A DNA stretch of 9,779 bases, from positions 1 to 9,779 of the forward strand of contig JALVDG010000272.1 in the NCBI GenBank assembly GCA_027009095.1. Reading direction: 5' to 3'. This DNA is from Thiotrichaceae bacterium (GTDB lineage: Bacteria; Pseudomonadota; Gammaproteobacteria; Thiotrichales; Thiotrichaceae). Shown here one piece after another: positions 1 through 8,177 of this stretch. A program made the translations under genes and the position numbers. The notes below the pieces were generated by a model, which was not told the origin of the DNA, searched no databases, and worked only from the letters and a program-made list of their open reading frames with translations. Each line of letters opens with the position of its first letter. Position 1 is the first letter of the stretch.

Positions 1-3000
1 ATTAGTTGCCGCATGATTAGGGAAGCCTTCAAAGCGTTTCATTTGTAAGCTATGACCCATTTCATGAATGTCGCCATGACCAATCGGATTAAATGCCCAA
101 TAAGCATCGTAAGGATTACCTGAACAGCCCGAACCACAAGATGCTTGATCGGCGTTCATATGTTTTACTTTGTCGATGGTTTCAATGGTTAAGCCTTTGG
201 AGGTCGCCCAATCGTGAATTTCGGGTACTGCATCGACGCCTTCGCCTTTAAACCCTGCTAAAACGTGTGGGTAGTTGCTGGTGTATTTAACCACTGCATT
301 TGCAAGTTCTTCGGCTGTACCCCATTTTTCATCATTGATAGACTCTATCATTTTGTCTAGTTTCGAATGTACCTCAAAACCTGCGGTGGCAATTTCAGCC
401 CAGTCAAATTCATTTGCTGCAAGCTTTTGTGCAAAGGAAGCATTATCAGCAGGGCTAGACCAATAGGCATGTTCTCCTACATTTTGGAAATTAAAGGATA
501 CGGGTAAATCTTTTTTATCAAAGGAGACTTGCAAAGGTCCGCCATAAGGCGATGTAAAGCGAATGGTTTCCCCTGATTTAATCTCTATATGCTGACTTTG
601 TAGGAATTTAGGACGTTTATAGCCATTTTTCTTCCATTGATGGGTGGATTTTGAGCGTAAGGTATTAATAAAGATACTTACTTTTACATCACTTTGATCG
701 GTACGTGTAACAGTGACAGTTTTTCCTGGTAGGGCATAAGCTCCTGTGGAACGGAATCCTTTAGTACTGTTTAGCTTGACTGTTCTTGTACTGGGAGTGA
801 TATGGCTGAAATCGCTACGGCTAAAGTTCCCCATATCAGCCTGTGCAGGGTTAATAGAACGATAATTATAGACCGCATAATCGGCGTAGTAGGATTTCAT
901 AAATTCCGTGTCATCCGTGGTGATTTTATCCATTGGAAAATTCACACTTTGACGGAATTTATCGCCTGTTAAAGCGAGTAATTTTTGTAGACGATAACCG
1001 TCTTCATTGAAAATATTTTTCTTATTGGCATCAAAACTACGCATCATATTGCGTACAGTGCTTGCACCTTGTATAAATTCTGTGTTTAAACCTGTGACAG
1101 CAGAACAGTCATCATCATCATTATCATCACATTCATTCCAGTTAAAGTTGTAATCCTGTTGTTTGAGGTGCTGGAAAAGGGTTTTTATTTTGGCAACATC
1201 GGTTGATAACTTGCCAATATCACTAACGGGATTGTAGCTTTGTAAGCTTAAGCGTTTCCAGTAATTATCCCATTGATAAGTAACATCAAATACGGATGAG
1301 AAAAGTGCCTCGCCGAGTGCTTTTTGATTACCATCATGATGGATATACAGAACAGGAATACCTTGTTCTAATGCCTGATTGACCTCCGTTGCAACGGCAT
1401 TAACATTATCATCGCTTTGACTGACTTGTGAGATAATAAGCAAATCGGTGTCCTGATTTAAACAGGAGGACAGGGCATCGGCATCACAGGTATCGGCATC
1501 ATTGTAGTGAATTTGCCCTGCATAATGCTGATCTAACCATGCTCTGGTTTTACTTTCATCTTTAAACAAAGAGCTTTGATCAAGATGGCTGAGAGTAACA
1601 TTAAAGGGAGCGGTTTTTAAGTCATTGCGCTGGGTTAGCCAACGGATTGCATTTTCCATTAACTGTTCCATTTGTGCATTACCTGTTACTCGCAAAGGAT
1701 TCGCGCCCATCACTAAATAACGCCCAGCTCCTTTTTTGCCAATAATCGCAATCGCTTTGTGATAGATTGTTTTGCCCGATTTTGAGACGGCATTGGTGAT
1801 TAATAAAGGTGTGTTTTTACCCAATGTTGAGGTGAGTAAACTGGCATTATGGCTAGGGTTCCAGTCTATTGAGGTTAGACTAGAGCCATCTGCTTTTTCA
1901 CTGCCATCATCATTTAAATTAAAGATGCTTGCTTTAGCATCTAATAAGAAAGTTTTGCTCGCTTCAATTTCATCCAAGGTGGCATCAATTAATGCCTGTT
2001 CGGTGACATTGCTAGCATCACCTGACTGAATCGCATCAGATACGGTGGTATTAGCCGTATCTGCTTTTTTGACAATAACTTTACGTGTTGCAGTGGCTTT
2101 ATTATTTGCCTTATCGGTCGCGGTATAAGTAATGGTGTAGCTACCCACTGTACTTGTATCAACAGTACCAGTGATTATGACGCTTACATTATCATCAATA
2201 TTATCAACAGCGGCAGCACCTAATTCTGTATAGCTTTCACCTTGGGTAAGGTTAAGAGGATTATCGCCTTTTATGCTAATAATAGGTGGTGTTGTATCAG
2301 ATGTTATTGCTTTTTTAACAATAACCGTACGTGTTGCAGTGGCTTTATTGTTTGCTTTATCGATTGCAGTGTAAGTAATGGTATAACTACCTACAGTGCT
2401 GGTATCGACAGAGCCAGTAATCGTAACGTTTACATTACCGTCGATATTATCGACAGCCGTTGCACCTAACTCTGTATAGCTTTCACCTTGGGTAAGGTTA
2501 AGAGGATTATCACCTTTTATGCTAATAATAGGTGGTGTTGTATCAGATGTGACTGCTTTTTTAACAATAACCGTACGTGTTGCAGTGGCTTTATTATTTG
2601 CTTTATCGATTGCTGTGTAAGTAATGGTATAGCTACCTACTATGCTTGTATCAACAGTGCCAGTGGTTGTAACGTTTACCTTACCGTCGATATTATCAAC
2701 AGCCGTTGCACCTAATTCTGTATAGCTTTTACCTTGTGCGATGCTAAGAGGGTTATCACCTTTTATGTTAATAACAGGTGCTATTGTATCAACAGGTTTT
2801 TCTGCGGGAATTTTTCCCCCATTTTTTAAAATATTATCATTTAGTCGTTTTTTTGCAGTTTCTCTATCAATCAGTGTAATAGTAAGTTTTTTGCCAAAAG
2901 ATGTACTTGAAAAGTCTAAGTTTTGAGGAAGAGTTAAGTTGTTAGCAATATTAATAACGCCATTGGTTTTATTACCATCGCTATCGACACTTTGTAGTAA

Positions 3001-3312
3001 TCTGGCAAGATTAATTGCTGAATTTATATTATCAGGATAAAGAGAGTAGGGTGTTACAAGCCCTTTTTGCATTGTAATGCTTGGTAGACGTAGATTTCCT
3101 AAAGTAAAGGTAACGCTATCTGTTGCAGGACAGCTAAATTCACCGAGAGCATTCGTTGTTGCTGTTGTCCCAGAGGAGCATTTATAAGAAAGCCCTTTTA
3201 CAGGGTCATCAATAAAGCGTGCTGTGATTGTTTTAGATGAGTTAGCAGGGGAGCTACCTCCGCCACATGCGGATAGTAAGCTAAGCCCAGTAATAATGAT
3301 AATTTTCTTCAT
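1..3312 (-). CDS. ImpA-family (M88/M60-like) zinc metalloprotease, surface lipoprotein, C-terminus beyond window
   Basis: Seen: 1104 codons from an ATG at 3312 without a stop, running off the left edge. Residues 1-16 are a short lipoprotein signal (two Lys, Ile-rich core, lipobox LSAC, Cys16); Gly17 after it favours outer-membrane sorting. Residues about 27-165 form a module with FIDDPVKGLSYKC and ARLLQSVDSDGN motifs, found in gammaproteobacterial surface lipoproteins. Residues 175-420 are three 82-residue Ig-like (DUF5011-type) repeats. From about 425 the sequence resembles ImpA: a helical region with SLTSIDWNPSHNA, then GRYLVMGANPLRV at 530-542. The zinc site HEMGH is residues 1083-1087 (52-66). 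Family knowledge: Pseudomonas ImpA cleaves O-glycosylated host surface proteins; the substrate here is unknown. The glutamate third ligand and C-terminus are not visible. The start is supported by the lipobox and an upstream AAGGGG. The N-terminal repeats make it longer than ImpA (about 920 residues). Confidence 0.9.
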   Translation of the reverse strand, partial: MKKIIIITGLSLLSACGGGSSPANSSKTITARFIDDPVKGLSYKCSSGTTATTNALGEFSCPATDSVTFTLGNLRLPSITMQKGLVTPYSLYPDNINSAINLARLLQSVDSDGNKTNGVINIANNLTLPQNLDFSSTSFGKKLTITLIDRETAKKRLNDNILKNGGKIPAEKPVDTIAPVINIKGDNPLSIAQGKSYTELGATAVDNIDGKVNVTTTGTVDTSIVGSYTITYTAIDKANNKATATRTVIVKKAVTSDTTPPIISIKGDNPLNLTQGESYTELGATAVDNIDGNVNVTITGSVDTSTVGSYTITYTAIDKANNKATATRTVIVKKAITSDTTPPIISIKGDNPLNLTQGESYTELGAAAVDNIDDNVSVIITGTVDTSTVGSYTITYTATDKANNKATATRKVIVKKADTANTTVSDAIQSGDASNVTEQALIDATLDEIEASKTFLLDAKASIFNLNDDGSEKADGSSLTSIDWNPSHNASLLTSTLGKNTPLLITNAVSKSGKTIYHKAIAIIGKKGAGRYLVMGANPLRVTGNAQMEQLMENAIRWLTQRNDLKTAPFNVTLSHLDQSSLFKDESKTRAWLDQHYAGQIHYNDADTCDADALSSCLNQDTDLLIISQVSQSDDNVNAVATEVNQALEQGIPVLYIHHDGNQKALGEALFSSVFDVTYQWDNYWKRLSLQSYNPVSDIGKLSTDVAKIKTLFQHLKQQDYNFNWNECDDNDDDDCSAVTGLNTEFIQGASTVRNMMRSFDANKKNIFNEDGYRLQKLLALTGDKFRQSVNFPMDKITTDDTEFMKSYYADYAVYNYRSINPAQADMGNFSRSDFSHITPSTRTVKLNSTKGFRSTGAYALPGKTVTVTRTDQSDVKVSIFINTLRSKSTHQWKKNGYKRPKFLQSQHIEIKSGETIRFTSPYGGPLQVSFDKKDLPVSFNFQNVGEHAYWSSPADNASFAQKLAANEFDWAEIATAGFEVHSKLDKMIESINDEKWGTAEELANAVVKYTSNYPHVLAGFKGEGVDAVPEIHDWATSKGLTIETIDKVKHMNADQASCGSGCSGNPYDAYWAFNPIGHGDIHEMGHSLQMKRFEGFPNHAATN
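1108..1128 (-). repeat. GAT/GAC triplet run encoding an Asp-rich loop between two Cys
   Basis: Within the protease, seven codons (six Asp and one Asn, residues 729-735) lie between Cys728 and Cys736. At the DNA level the plus strand reads as ATC triplets broken by one ATT. The two cysteines could form a disulphide closing an acidic, possibly cation-binding loop; this is inference. Triplet runs of this kind can change length by slippage while keeping the frame. Confidence 0.6.
2053..2790 (-). repeat. Three tandem 246-bp units encoding 82-residue Ig-like domains
   Basis: Units are 2545-2790 (residues 175-256), 2299-2544 (257-338) and 2053-2298 (339-420). Each begins DT..P.I.IKGDNPL, continues with QG.SYTELGA.AVDNID and VGSYTITYTA, and ends VIVKKA. 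By hand count units 1 and 2 differ at about 13 of 82 residues and units 2 and 3 at about 9. Parts are almost identical in DNA: around the boundaries, about 80 bases of units 2 and 3 differ at one site. The pattern is that of DUF5011/HYR-type bacterial Ig-like domains, which act as stalks or adhesive modules. The exact 246-bp period and DNA identity point to recent duplication or gene conversion, so copy number may vary between strains. Confidence 0.93.
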
Positions 3313-3324
3313 GAAAATATAATT

Positions 3325-3330
3325 CCCCTT
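3325..3330 (-). promoter_or_regulatory. Ribosome binding site of the metalloprotease
   Basis: The minus strand reads AAGGGG followed by 12 nucleotides and the ATG at 3312. The spacing is longer than the usual 5-9, but no other purine-rich motif lies nearer, and the lipoprotein signal begins at this ATG. It has the same AAGGGG core as the site before the cyclase gene at 8193. Confidence 0.6.
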
Positions 3331-3335
3331 TTTAC

Positions 3336-3359
3336 TTAAATCTGTATGAGTAGATTTAA
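3336..3359 (-). promoter_or_regulatory. Hairpin in the protease leader next to the ribosome binding site
   Basis: TTAAATCT (3336-3343) and AGATTTAA (3352-3359) are a perfect 8-bp inverted repeat with an 8-nt loop. In the protease transcript this hairpin ends five nucleotides before the AAGGGG site. There is no T-tract after it, so it is not a usual terminator. It could modulate translation, or be an operator dyad in DNA. Confidence 0.45.
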
Positions 3360-3373
3360 TTTGTATTATTATG

Positions 3374-3429
3374 GAGAAATCTTTGTGCTAAGATGAACTC
3401 CGCTTATTTTTGGCGTAGTAAGATTTCTC
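3374..3429 (-). promoter_or_regulatory. Inverted repeat closing a 36-nt interior in the protease leader
   Basis: GAGAAATCTT (3374-3383) and AAGATTTCTC (3420-3429) are perfectly complementary over 10 bp, enclosing 36 nucleotides. The interior has further short pairings (TAAG/CTTA and CGC/GCG). It would lie in the 5' leader of the protease mRNA. I do not match it to a known riboswitch class. Read on the plus strand, the repeat is followed by a T-rich stretch (3431-3440), so a plus-strand terminator for an unseen small transcript is the alternative. Confidence 0.4.
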
Positions 3430-3465
3430 ATTATTTTTATAGTGTATAAATAAAACAGTGAGAGC

Positions 3466-3494
3466 AGATTAGCATTAGTGTGTTTTTTAATCAA
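3466..3494 (-). promoter_or_regulatory. Weak sigma70-like promoter candidate for the metalloprotease
   Basis: On the minus strand TTGATT (3489-3494) is followed after 17 nucleotides by TAATCT (3466-3471). The -10 match is poor (3 of 6). Transcription from here would give a leader of about 145 nt carrying both inverted repeats. Other AT-rich hexamers nearby are possible. Confidence 0.25.
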
Positions 3495-3545
3495 ACAATA
3501 TCAGTGTTTGTTAGTAATCCTTATTTTAATATGTGTTTGTTTTAA

Positions 3546-3581
3546 ATCACATATCATTAAACTTAGAATATGATATGTGAT
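3546..3581 (-). terminator. Perfect 12-bp hairpin downstream of the SNF2 gene
   Basis: ATCACATATCAT (3546-3557) and ATGATATGTGAT (3570-3581) pair perfectly around a 12-nt loop. The hairpin begins six nucleotides after the SNF2 stop codon on the minus strand. The tail after it (TTTAAAAC) is a weak U-tract and the stem is AT-rich, so it may stabilise the 3' end rather than terminate strongly. It separates the SNF2 transcript from the protease gene. Confidence 0.5.
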
Positions 3582-3587
3582 CAAAAA

Positions 3588-6500
3588 CTACCCTTCCTGT
3601 ATCAACGCTAACATATCTTGAGCGCTCATGCTGCCACTCATATTACTTCCTTCTAATAAGCTATCAGCAAGATCACGTTTGCGTTGATGTAGCTTTACTA
3701 TTTTCTCTTCAATGGTGTTTTCAGCGACTAAGCGATAAATTGTGACAGGGCGTTTTTGACCTATGCGATGGGCACGGTCGGAAGCTTGGTCTTCTACTGC
3801 AGGGTTCCACCATGGATCCATGTGTATGACGTAATCGGCAGCGGTTAGGTTTAATCCTGAGCCACCTGCTTTAAGGCTAATGAGGAATAATTTGCCTATA
3901 CCATTTTGGAAGTCTTCGACACCTTTTTTGCGTTGTGCCGCTGGTGTACTGCCATCGAGATATTGATAGCTGATACCTTTTTCATCGAGATATTGACGAA
4001 TAATATCAAGGTGTTTCACAAATTGACTAAAGACTAATGCTTTGTGATTATTTTCACATAGCTCTTCTACTAGCTCTGCAAAGCGTTCTAGTTTACTGCT
4101 TGGTAAAGTGCTATCAGGCATGATGAGTTTAGGATGACAACTAGCAAGGCGTAATTTGGTAATAGCGGCAAGCACTTTGAGGTGGTTAGAGCCTTTTTCT
4201 TCTTGTTTTTTGCTTGTTAGATCTTGCACTGCTTTTCGGCGTACTGCCTCATACATGGCGCGTTCTTTGTCTGAGAGCGGAATGTTTAAGGTTATTTCCG
4301 TTTTAGGGGGGAGCTCATCGAGCACATCTGTTTTTAGGCGACGCAGAATAAAGGCTTGAATTAATCGTTTTAAATGCTGGCGTACCTCGCTATTGCCCTC
4401 TTTTTCGATAGGCACCATGTAGCGCTGTCTAAATTGTTCTTGTGATCCTAGTAGACCTGGGTTAAGGAATCGAAATAAACTCCAAAGTTCGCCTAGATGA
4501 TTCTCGATAGGTGTACCTGTGGTTACTAATTTGAAATTACCCTTTAGTTGATGCGCTGTGCGAGTCCGTTTTGCTGTAACGTTTTTTATTGCTTGAGCTT
4601 CATCGAGTACAATTGTATGCCATTCTTTTTCTAAAAATAGCTTGCTGTCTTGTTGTAATAAACCGTAAGTAACAATGATAATATCACGTGCTGAGGCTTT
4701 ATTTACAATCTCTTCGCGATTATTACCACGGTACATAATGGGTGTTAGTGTTGGAGCAAATTTTTGTGTTTCTGTTTCCCAGTTATTACATACCGAGGTA
4801 GGAGCGACCACTAATGTAGGACCATCGCCGCCTCGCTGTAGTAATACAGAGAGTGTTTGGATGGTTTTTCCAAGTCCCATGTCGTCGGCTAAACAAGCAC
4901 CCACTCCCCAGTCGGATAAGCGACTTAACCATCGAAAACCATCAGTTTGATAATCACGTAGCTCTGCTTGTAAGGTTGAAGGAATAGTATGAGTTTTCTT
5001 TTCTAAATTTTTTAGTTTATTGATATGTTGTTGCCATTCATCATCAACGCTGAGTTCGCCAACATCAGAGAAAAAGTCATCGAGAGCATAAGCTGCTAAG
5101 CCATTGATTAATGTGCTATCAGCATTTGTTTCTGAATAACTACGAATCGCATCTAATTTTTTACGGAATTTATTGGTTAAAGAGACATATTCACCATCAC
5201 CAAGCTCGATAAAGCGTCCCTTAGTCTTTTCGGATAGTTGGAGTAATTGCTGTAAAGAAAGCACTAGCCCATTATCTGTTTCAACATTGCCATCGAGTTG
5301 AAACCAATCGCCTTTTTGTTGAATGCTAAGGCGCATATTGCTTGTATCAAAGCGTGATGATATACGCATTACTTCGCCTTCTGGCCAAGCAATAACCACG
5401 TTATCTCCTTGTTCGCGTAGCTGCTCTAGTAGCTCTAAGCAGTCTTGTGGATCATTTAATAAGTATTCATCTTCATAGTCATCGATATCACCTAAAATGT
5501 TAGTGTGTAGTAACAAATCATTAAGCTTTTGTTTTTCTAATGCTAGATTACGGTGGGTTTTGTAGGTTTCATTATTGTGTTCTACTAATAATTTCTCGCG
5601 ACCTTGACCAGGAGGATATAAAGGACCGAAATCTCCAAATGCTTGCACACGCAAGGTTGCACGTAGACCTTCCTCGTAAGGCAATAAGTTAGCGTGTATT
5701 CTTGCGTCAGGAGGTATTTCTATCGCATCATTTATACCTTCTAGGTCTGACTGTATTTTAATCATTGGTGCAAGAGAGGTGAGTGTCTCGCGTAGATTTT
5801 GCTCTGCCTCACGGGGTATCACTAAGCCATCGGAGAGAATTTCACTTAGGCGATACACTTGCTCATTTTTTTGATAAATACATAAGCGAGTCGGTGTTTC
5901 TTTATGGATGAGATAGCGTGAATCTGTTTTTTCCTTGTTAAAATGAGGGTAGAAGCTAATGCGTAAATTATCACCTTCTTCGCTCACTAACAGCTCAAAA
6001 TCACCTTGGGTAATTTCAATTGGTGCGCCTCGTGCTTGATCCCAGTAGATGGCAGGGTGATCAACCAGTGCTAACCATGCAGTGTTCATGTCGATATAAA
6101 ACTGTGGCCCCTCCGATGAGTAGGTGTCGTAATTTTGTTGCTCCATAATACAATCACATATTTTTAAGTCATTTTGACTGAGCATAGGGAACTCTTGACG
6201 CTCATGAACTAGGCGTTTAAGTGCAATATTACGTCCTTTTGTCCATGTACCTTTCTGTGATTTTTTCTGTATTTTTGGGGTAATAAAATATTCGCCATAA
6301 CGATCATTATCTAAAATCCATACAATGCGTTCTTCGCTATCACTATTGCTCGTTTTAGTTGGTGTGCTAAGACGATTTAGTGCGTTAAGTGCACGCTCCC
6401 ATTTTGCCTGTGGTTTGACTAAATCAAATAAGGATTGTGTTTCTAATGCTTGGTGCTGATGCTTAGCTTCTAGTTGATAGCTTTCTCTAATCGCCTCGTC

Positions 6501-7778
6501 TTCAGCAAAGTGAGATAAAATTGTCGCATACTCTGCGGCTAGCCATGCATAGTTATTATTTTTTATATGCAGGTATTGATTTTCGATAATATCCACAACA
6601 TCTTTTGGCAGTGATTGATTAAGCCAAAAAGTGATAATTGCATAGAATAGGGGGGTGAAGGTGTTCTCATGCAAAAGGATGGAGTCGATATGAAAGTTAA
6701 ACAGCCCTGTCTCTAATGCTTCGCTGTAGGCGGCCATGAGAGAATGATCAATATCGGTTTCTACCTTCTTTAAAAATGCACTAGCTTTCTTTAAGGAGAG
6801 TGCATCCCCTTGTGCAACTAGGGCTAAAAGATAGAATTTTTCTAACTCTGTATTAAAGATAATCGATTGATTTTTCTTTAGATATTTAAGTTGACGGTAG
6901 CTTTCTACCGCAGTTTCGTATTGTGTAATACAAGCCTCAGTGCGAATGCCTTGTGTGTTTTTATCAATAAGTTGTCGTGCGCTATCGGCAATATACCAAA
7001 ATACGGTAGAAAGACTTAATGGCTCAGGTTTTGGTGAAAATAACGCTTTTTGACCACTTAAAATACTGTAAAGCTCACGGACATCGCTATTGTCTATGTT
7101 TTCTGACTGCTTACTTAAACCACGCTCATTCATTAACTTCCATAAATGGCTAATATCTTTTAGCTCGGTTAATCCTGTATAACTTAATTCATTGCATGCG
7201 AGAAAAAAAGTTTCATCGTCTAGTAGCGATAGCATGTCGGTATCAATTGGATCGCCAAACATTGCGGAGTAGAAGCCAACACTGTTTAAAATCGACTCCG
7301 AATAGGTGTAACGGGCATAAAGACTATCTAATACTTCTTGTAGCTTTTTATGATTACCTAAAAACATATAAAGACGGGCGTGTGCAATACCATGATCAAC
7401 ACTTTGCCATGCAAGAATGCCGCTATCTTCACGAGGTGGAAAAGAGTCTATTACTTGTTCGGCTATTTTTTTAAAGTCACCGTCTTCGATAGTGCGTTTT
7501 AATATTGGGTTGTATAAGTCAGGGTGACAAGAATAGCGATTGTTTTCGAGTTGTAACCATTCTAAATCAACCATCTTTTTCAAATGAGGGCGTATAGAAT
7601 TCATATTGAAACTAAGTTCTGTTTCAGGATCATCAATTCCAATACGATGAGCGCAGATAGCTAGAGGAGTAGCAGCCACAGGAATATATATAATGGCAAG
7701 TATTTTTAACATAGAGCTTTCTATATCAGTTAGTTGCTCAAAAATTTCTGTGTCAAATACCATTTTTGTTTGGCTCAT
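3588..7778 (-). CDS. Large SNF2-family DEAD/DEAH-box ATPase (1396 aa)
   Basis: Seen: a complete superfamily 2 ATPase of the Swi2/Snf2 type at the C-terminus. The entry motif LRDYQTDGFRWL is at 940-951, Walker A DDMGLGKT at 965-972, Walker B DEAQ at 1059-1062, motif III TGTPIEN at 1087-1093, motif V KAGGSGLNLT at 1303-1312 and motif VI DRAHRIGQ at 1334-1341, so catalytic residues are intact. Residues about 700-890 resemble the region preceding the ATPase in bacterial SNF2 proteins (SNF2-associated). Residues 15-95 look like a winged helix, and 100-460 are helical, possibly TPR-like. The family translocates on double-stranded DNA and remodels protein-DNA complexes; the target here is unknown. 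The start has no clear Shine-Dalgarno and Met6 is an alternative. It stands alone, diverging from the cyclase gene, with no defence partners visible. Confidence 0.93.
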   Translation of the reverse strand: MSQTKMVFDTEIFEQLTDIESSMLKILAIIYIPVAATPLAICAHRIGIDDPETELSFNMNSIRPHLKKMVDLEWLQLENNRYSCHPDLYNPILKRTIEDGDFKKIAEQVIDSFPPREDSGILAWQSVDHGIAHARLYMFLGNHKKLQEVLDSLYARYTYSESILNSVGFYSAMFGDPIDTDMLSLLDDETFFLACNELSYTGLTELKDISHLWKLMNERGLSKQSENIDNSDVRELYSILSGQKALFSPKPEPLSLSTVFWYIADSARQLIDKNTQGIRTEACITQYETAVESYRQLKYLKKNQSIIFNTELEKFYLLALVAQGDALSLKKASAFLKKVETDIDHSLMAAYSEALETGLFNFHIDSILLHENTFTPLFYAIITFWLNQSLPKDVVDIIENQYLHIKNNNYAWLAAEYATILSHFAEDEAIRESYQLEAKHQHQALETQSLFDLVKPQAKWERALNALNRLSTPTKTSNSDSEERIVWILDNDRYGEYFITPKIQKKSQKGTWTKGRNIALKRLVHERQEFPMLSQNDLKICDCIMEQQNYDTYSSEGPQFYIDMNTAWLALVDHPAIYWDQARGAPIEITQGDFELLVSEEGDNLRISFYPHFNKEKTDSRYLIHKETPTRLCIYQKNEQVYRLSEILSDGLVIPREAEQNLRETLTSLAPMIKIQSDLEGINDAIEIPPDARIHANLLPYEEGLRATLRVQAFGDFGPLYPPGQGREKLLVEHNNETYKTHRNLALEKQKLNDLLLHTNILGDIDDYEDEYLLNDPQDCLELLEQLREQGDNVVIAWPEGEVMRISSRFDTSNMRLSIQQKGDWFQLDGNVETDNGLVLSLQQLLQLSEKTKGRFIELGDGEYVSLTNKFRKKLDAIRSYSETNADSTLINGLAAYALDDFFSDVGELSVDDEWQQHINKLKNLEKKTHTIPSTLQAELRDYQTDGFRWLSRLSDWGVGACLADDMGLGKTIQTLSVLLQRGGDGPTLVVAPTSVCNNWETETQKFAPTLTPIMYRGNNREEIVNKASARDIIIVTYGLLQQDSKLFLEKEWHTIVLDEAQAIKNVTAKRTRTAHQLKGNFKLVTTGTPIENHLGELWSLFRFLNPGLLGSQEQFRQRYMVPIEKEGNSEVRQHLKRLIQAFILRRLKTDVLDELPPKTEITLNIPLSDKERAMYEAVRRKAVQDLTSKKQEEKGSNHLKVLAAITKLRLASCHPKLIMPDSTLPSSKLERFAELVEELCENNHKALVFSQFVKHLDIIRQYLDEKGISYQYLDGSTPAAQRKKGVEDFQNGIGKLFLISLKAGGSGLNLTAADYVIHMDPWWNPAVEDQASDRAHRIGQKRPVTIYRLVAENTIEEKIVKLHQRKRDLADSLLEGSNMSGSMSAQDMLALIQEG

Positions 7779-7812
7779 ATTTTTATATATCGGTAGAAAA
7801 AAGAGGCATGGG

Positions 7813-7842
7813 AGTATATACGTTTAAGGCGTGTCCCGTCGA
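7813..7842 (-). promoter_or_regulatory. Sigma70-like promoter candidate for the SNF2 gene
   Basis: On the minus strand TCGACG (7837-7842, 4 of 6) and TATACT (7813-7818, 5 of 6) are separated by 18 nucleotides. Initiation near 7806 would give a leader of about 27 nt before the ATG at 7778, consistent with the lack of other signals in this short stretch. Confidence 0.4.
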
Positions 7843-8035
7843 GATTTAGAAGGCAGCTTAATTGTTTTAAAAATAGGTTTTTTCTTGTAAATGAATTTTT
7901 TTATAAGTCTTTTTAGCTAATTATTTTTCACAAAAAAGTAGCAACTATCTATTTGGATAATAACAAGAACTTTCATTGTTAGTGAATAAATTTAAAAGTA
8001 AATAGTGTGTAAATTAATCATTTAGAGAATTTTTT

Positions 8036-8044
8036 TGTTATACT
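8036..8044 (+). promoter_or_regulatory. Extended -10 promoter candidate for the PAS-GGDEF gene
   Basis: TGTTATACT fits the extended -10 consensus TGnTATAAT with one mismatch. No good -35 hexamer lies 16-18 nt upstream, which extended -10 promoters tolerate. Initiation near 8051 would give a leader of about 140 nt that includes the inverted repeat at 8056-8100. Confidence 0.4.
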
Positions 8045-8055
8045 TGTTGAATAAA

Positions 8056-8100
8056 TACACTTAACACCATTTGACTAAACCGTAAGAGTTAAAAAGTGTA
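8056..8100 (+). promoter_or_regulatory. Inverted repeat in the leader of the PAS-GGDEF gene
   Basis: TACACTT (8056-8062) pairs with AAGTGTA (8094-8100); after a three-A bulge AAC (8063-8065) pairs with GTT (8088-8090). The stem begins right behind the candidate transcription start. It may be a folded leader or a protein-binding dyad. Its AT-richness makes chance formation possible. Confidence 0.3.
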
Positions 8101-8177
8101 AAAACAAGATTTCAAAAATAAAATATTTGTTCATGGTTAAAATTTTCTTCTTTATCAGGTGAAAGAAAAAAAGACCT

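Noticed and set aside
2242..2715. Two similar 75-codon plus-strand frames rich in Cys and Asn, 246 bp apart
   Set aside because: They lie antisense to the Ig-like repeats, and their similarity and spacing only mirror the repeat unit of the protease gene.
3393..3449. Plus-strand 18-codon frame in the intergenic gap (starting MNSAYFW)
   Set aside because: It has no ribosome binding site, lies inside the inverted-repeat region and has no support beyond being open.
3313..3465. c-di-GMP (GEMM-type) riboswitch in the protease leader
   Set aside because: Considered because a cyclase gene is nearby, but the GEMM core sequence and its tetraloop/receptor are not present; only generic pairing is seen.
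4156..4950. Plus-strand open frames opposite the SNF2 ATPase domain
   Set aside because: They are antisense shadows of conserved helicase motifs, without start signals.
3588..7778. SNF2 gene as part of a DISARM-like or other phage-defence island
   Set aside because: No methyltransferase, nuclease or other defence partner lies in the window, so the assignment would rest on the motor domain alone.
7783..7809. Eight-codon upstream minus-strand frame before the SNF2 start
   Set aside because: It has no ribosome binding site and is too short to judge; it probably arises by chance in the leader.
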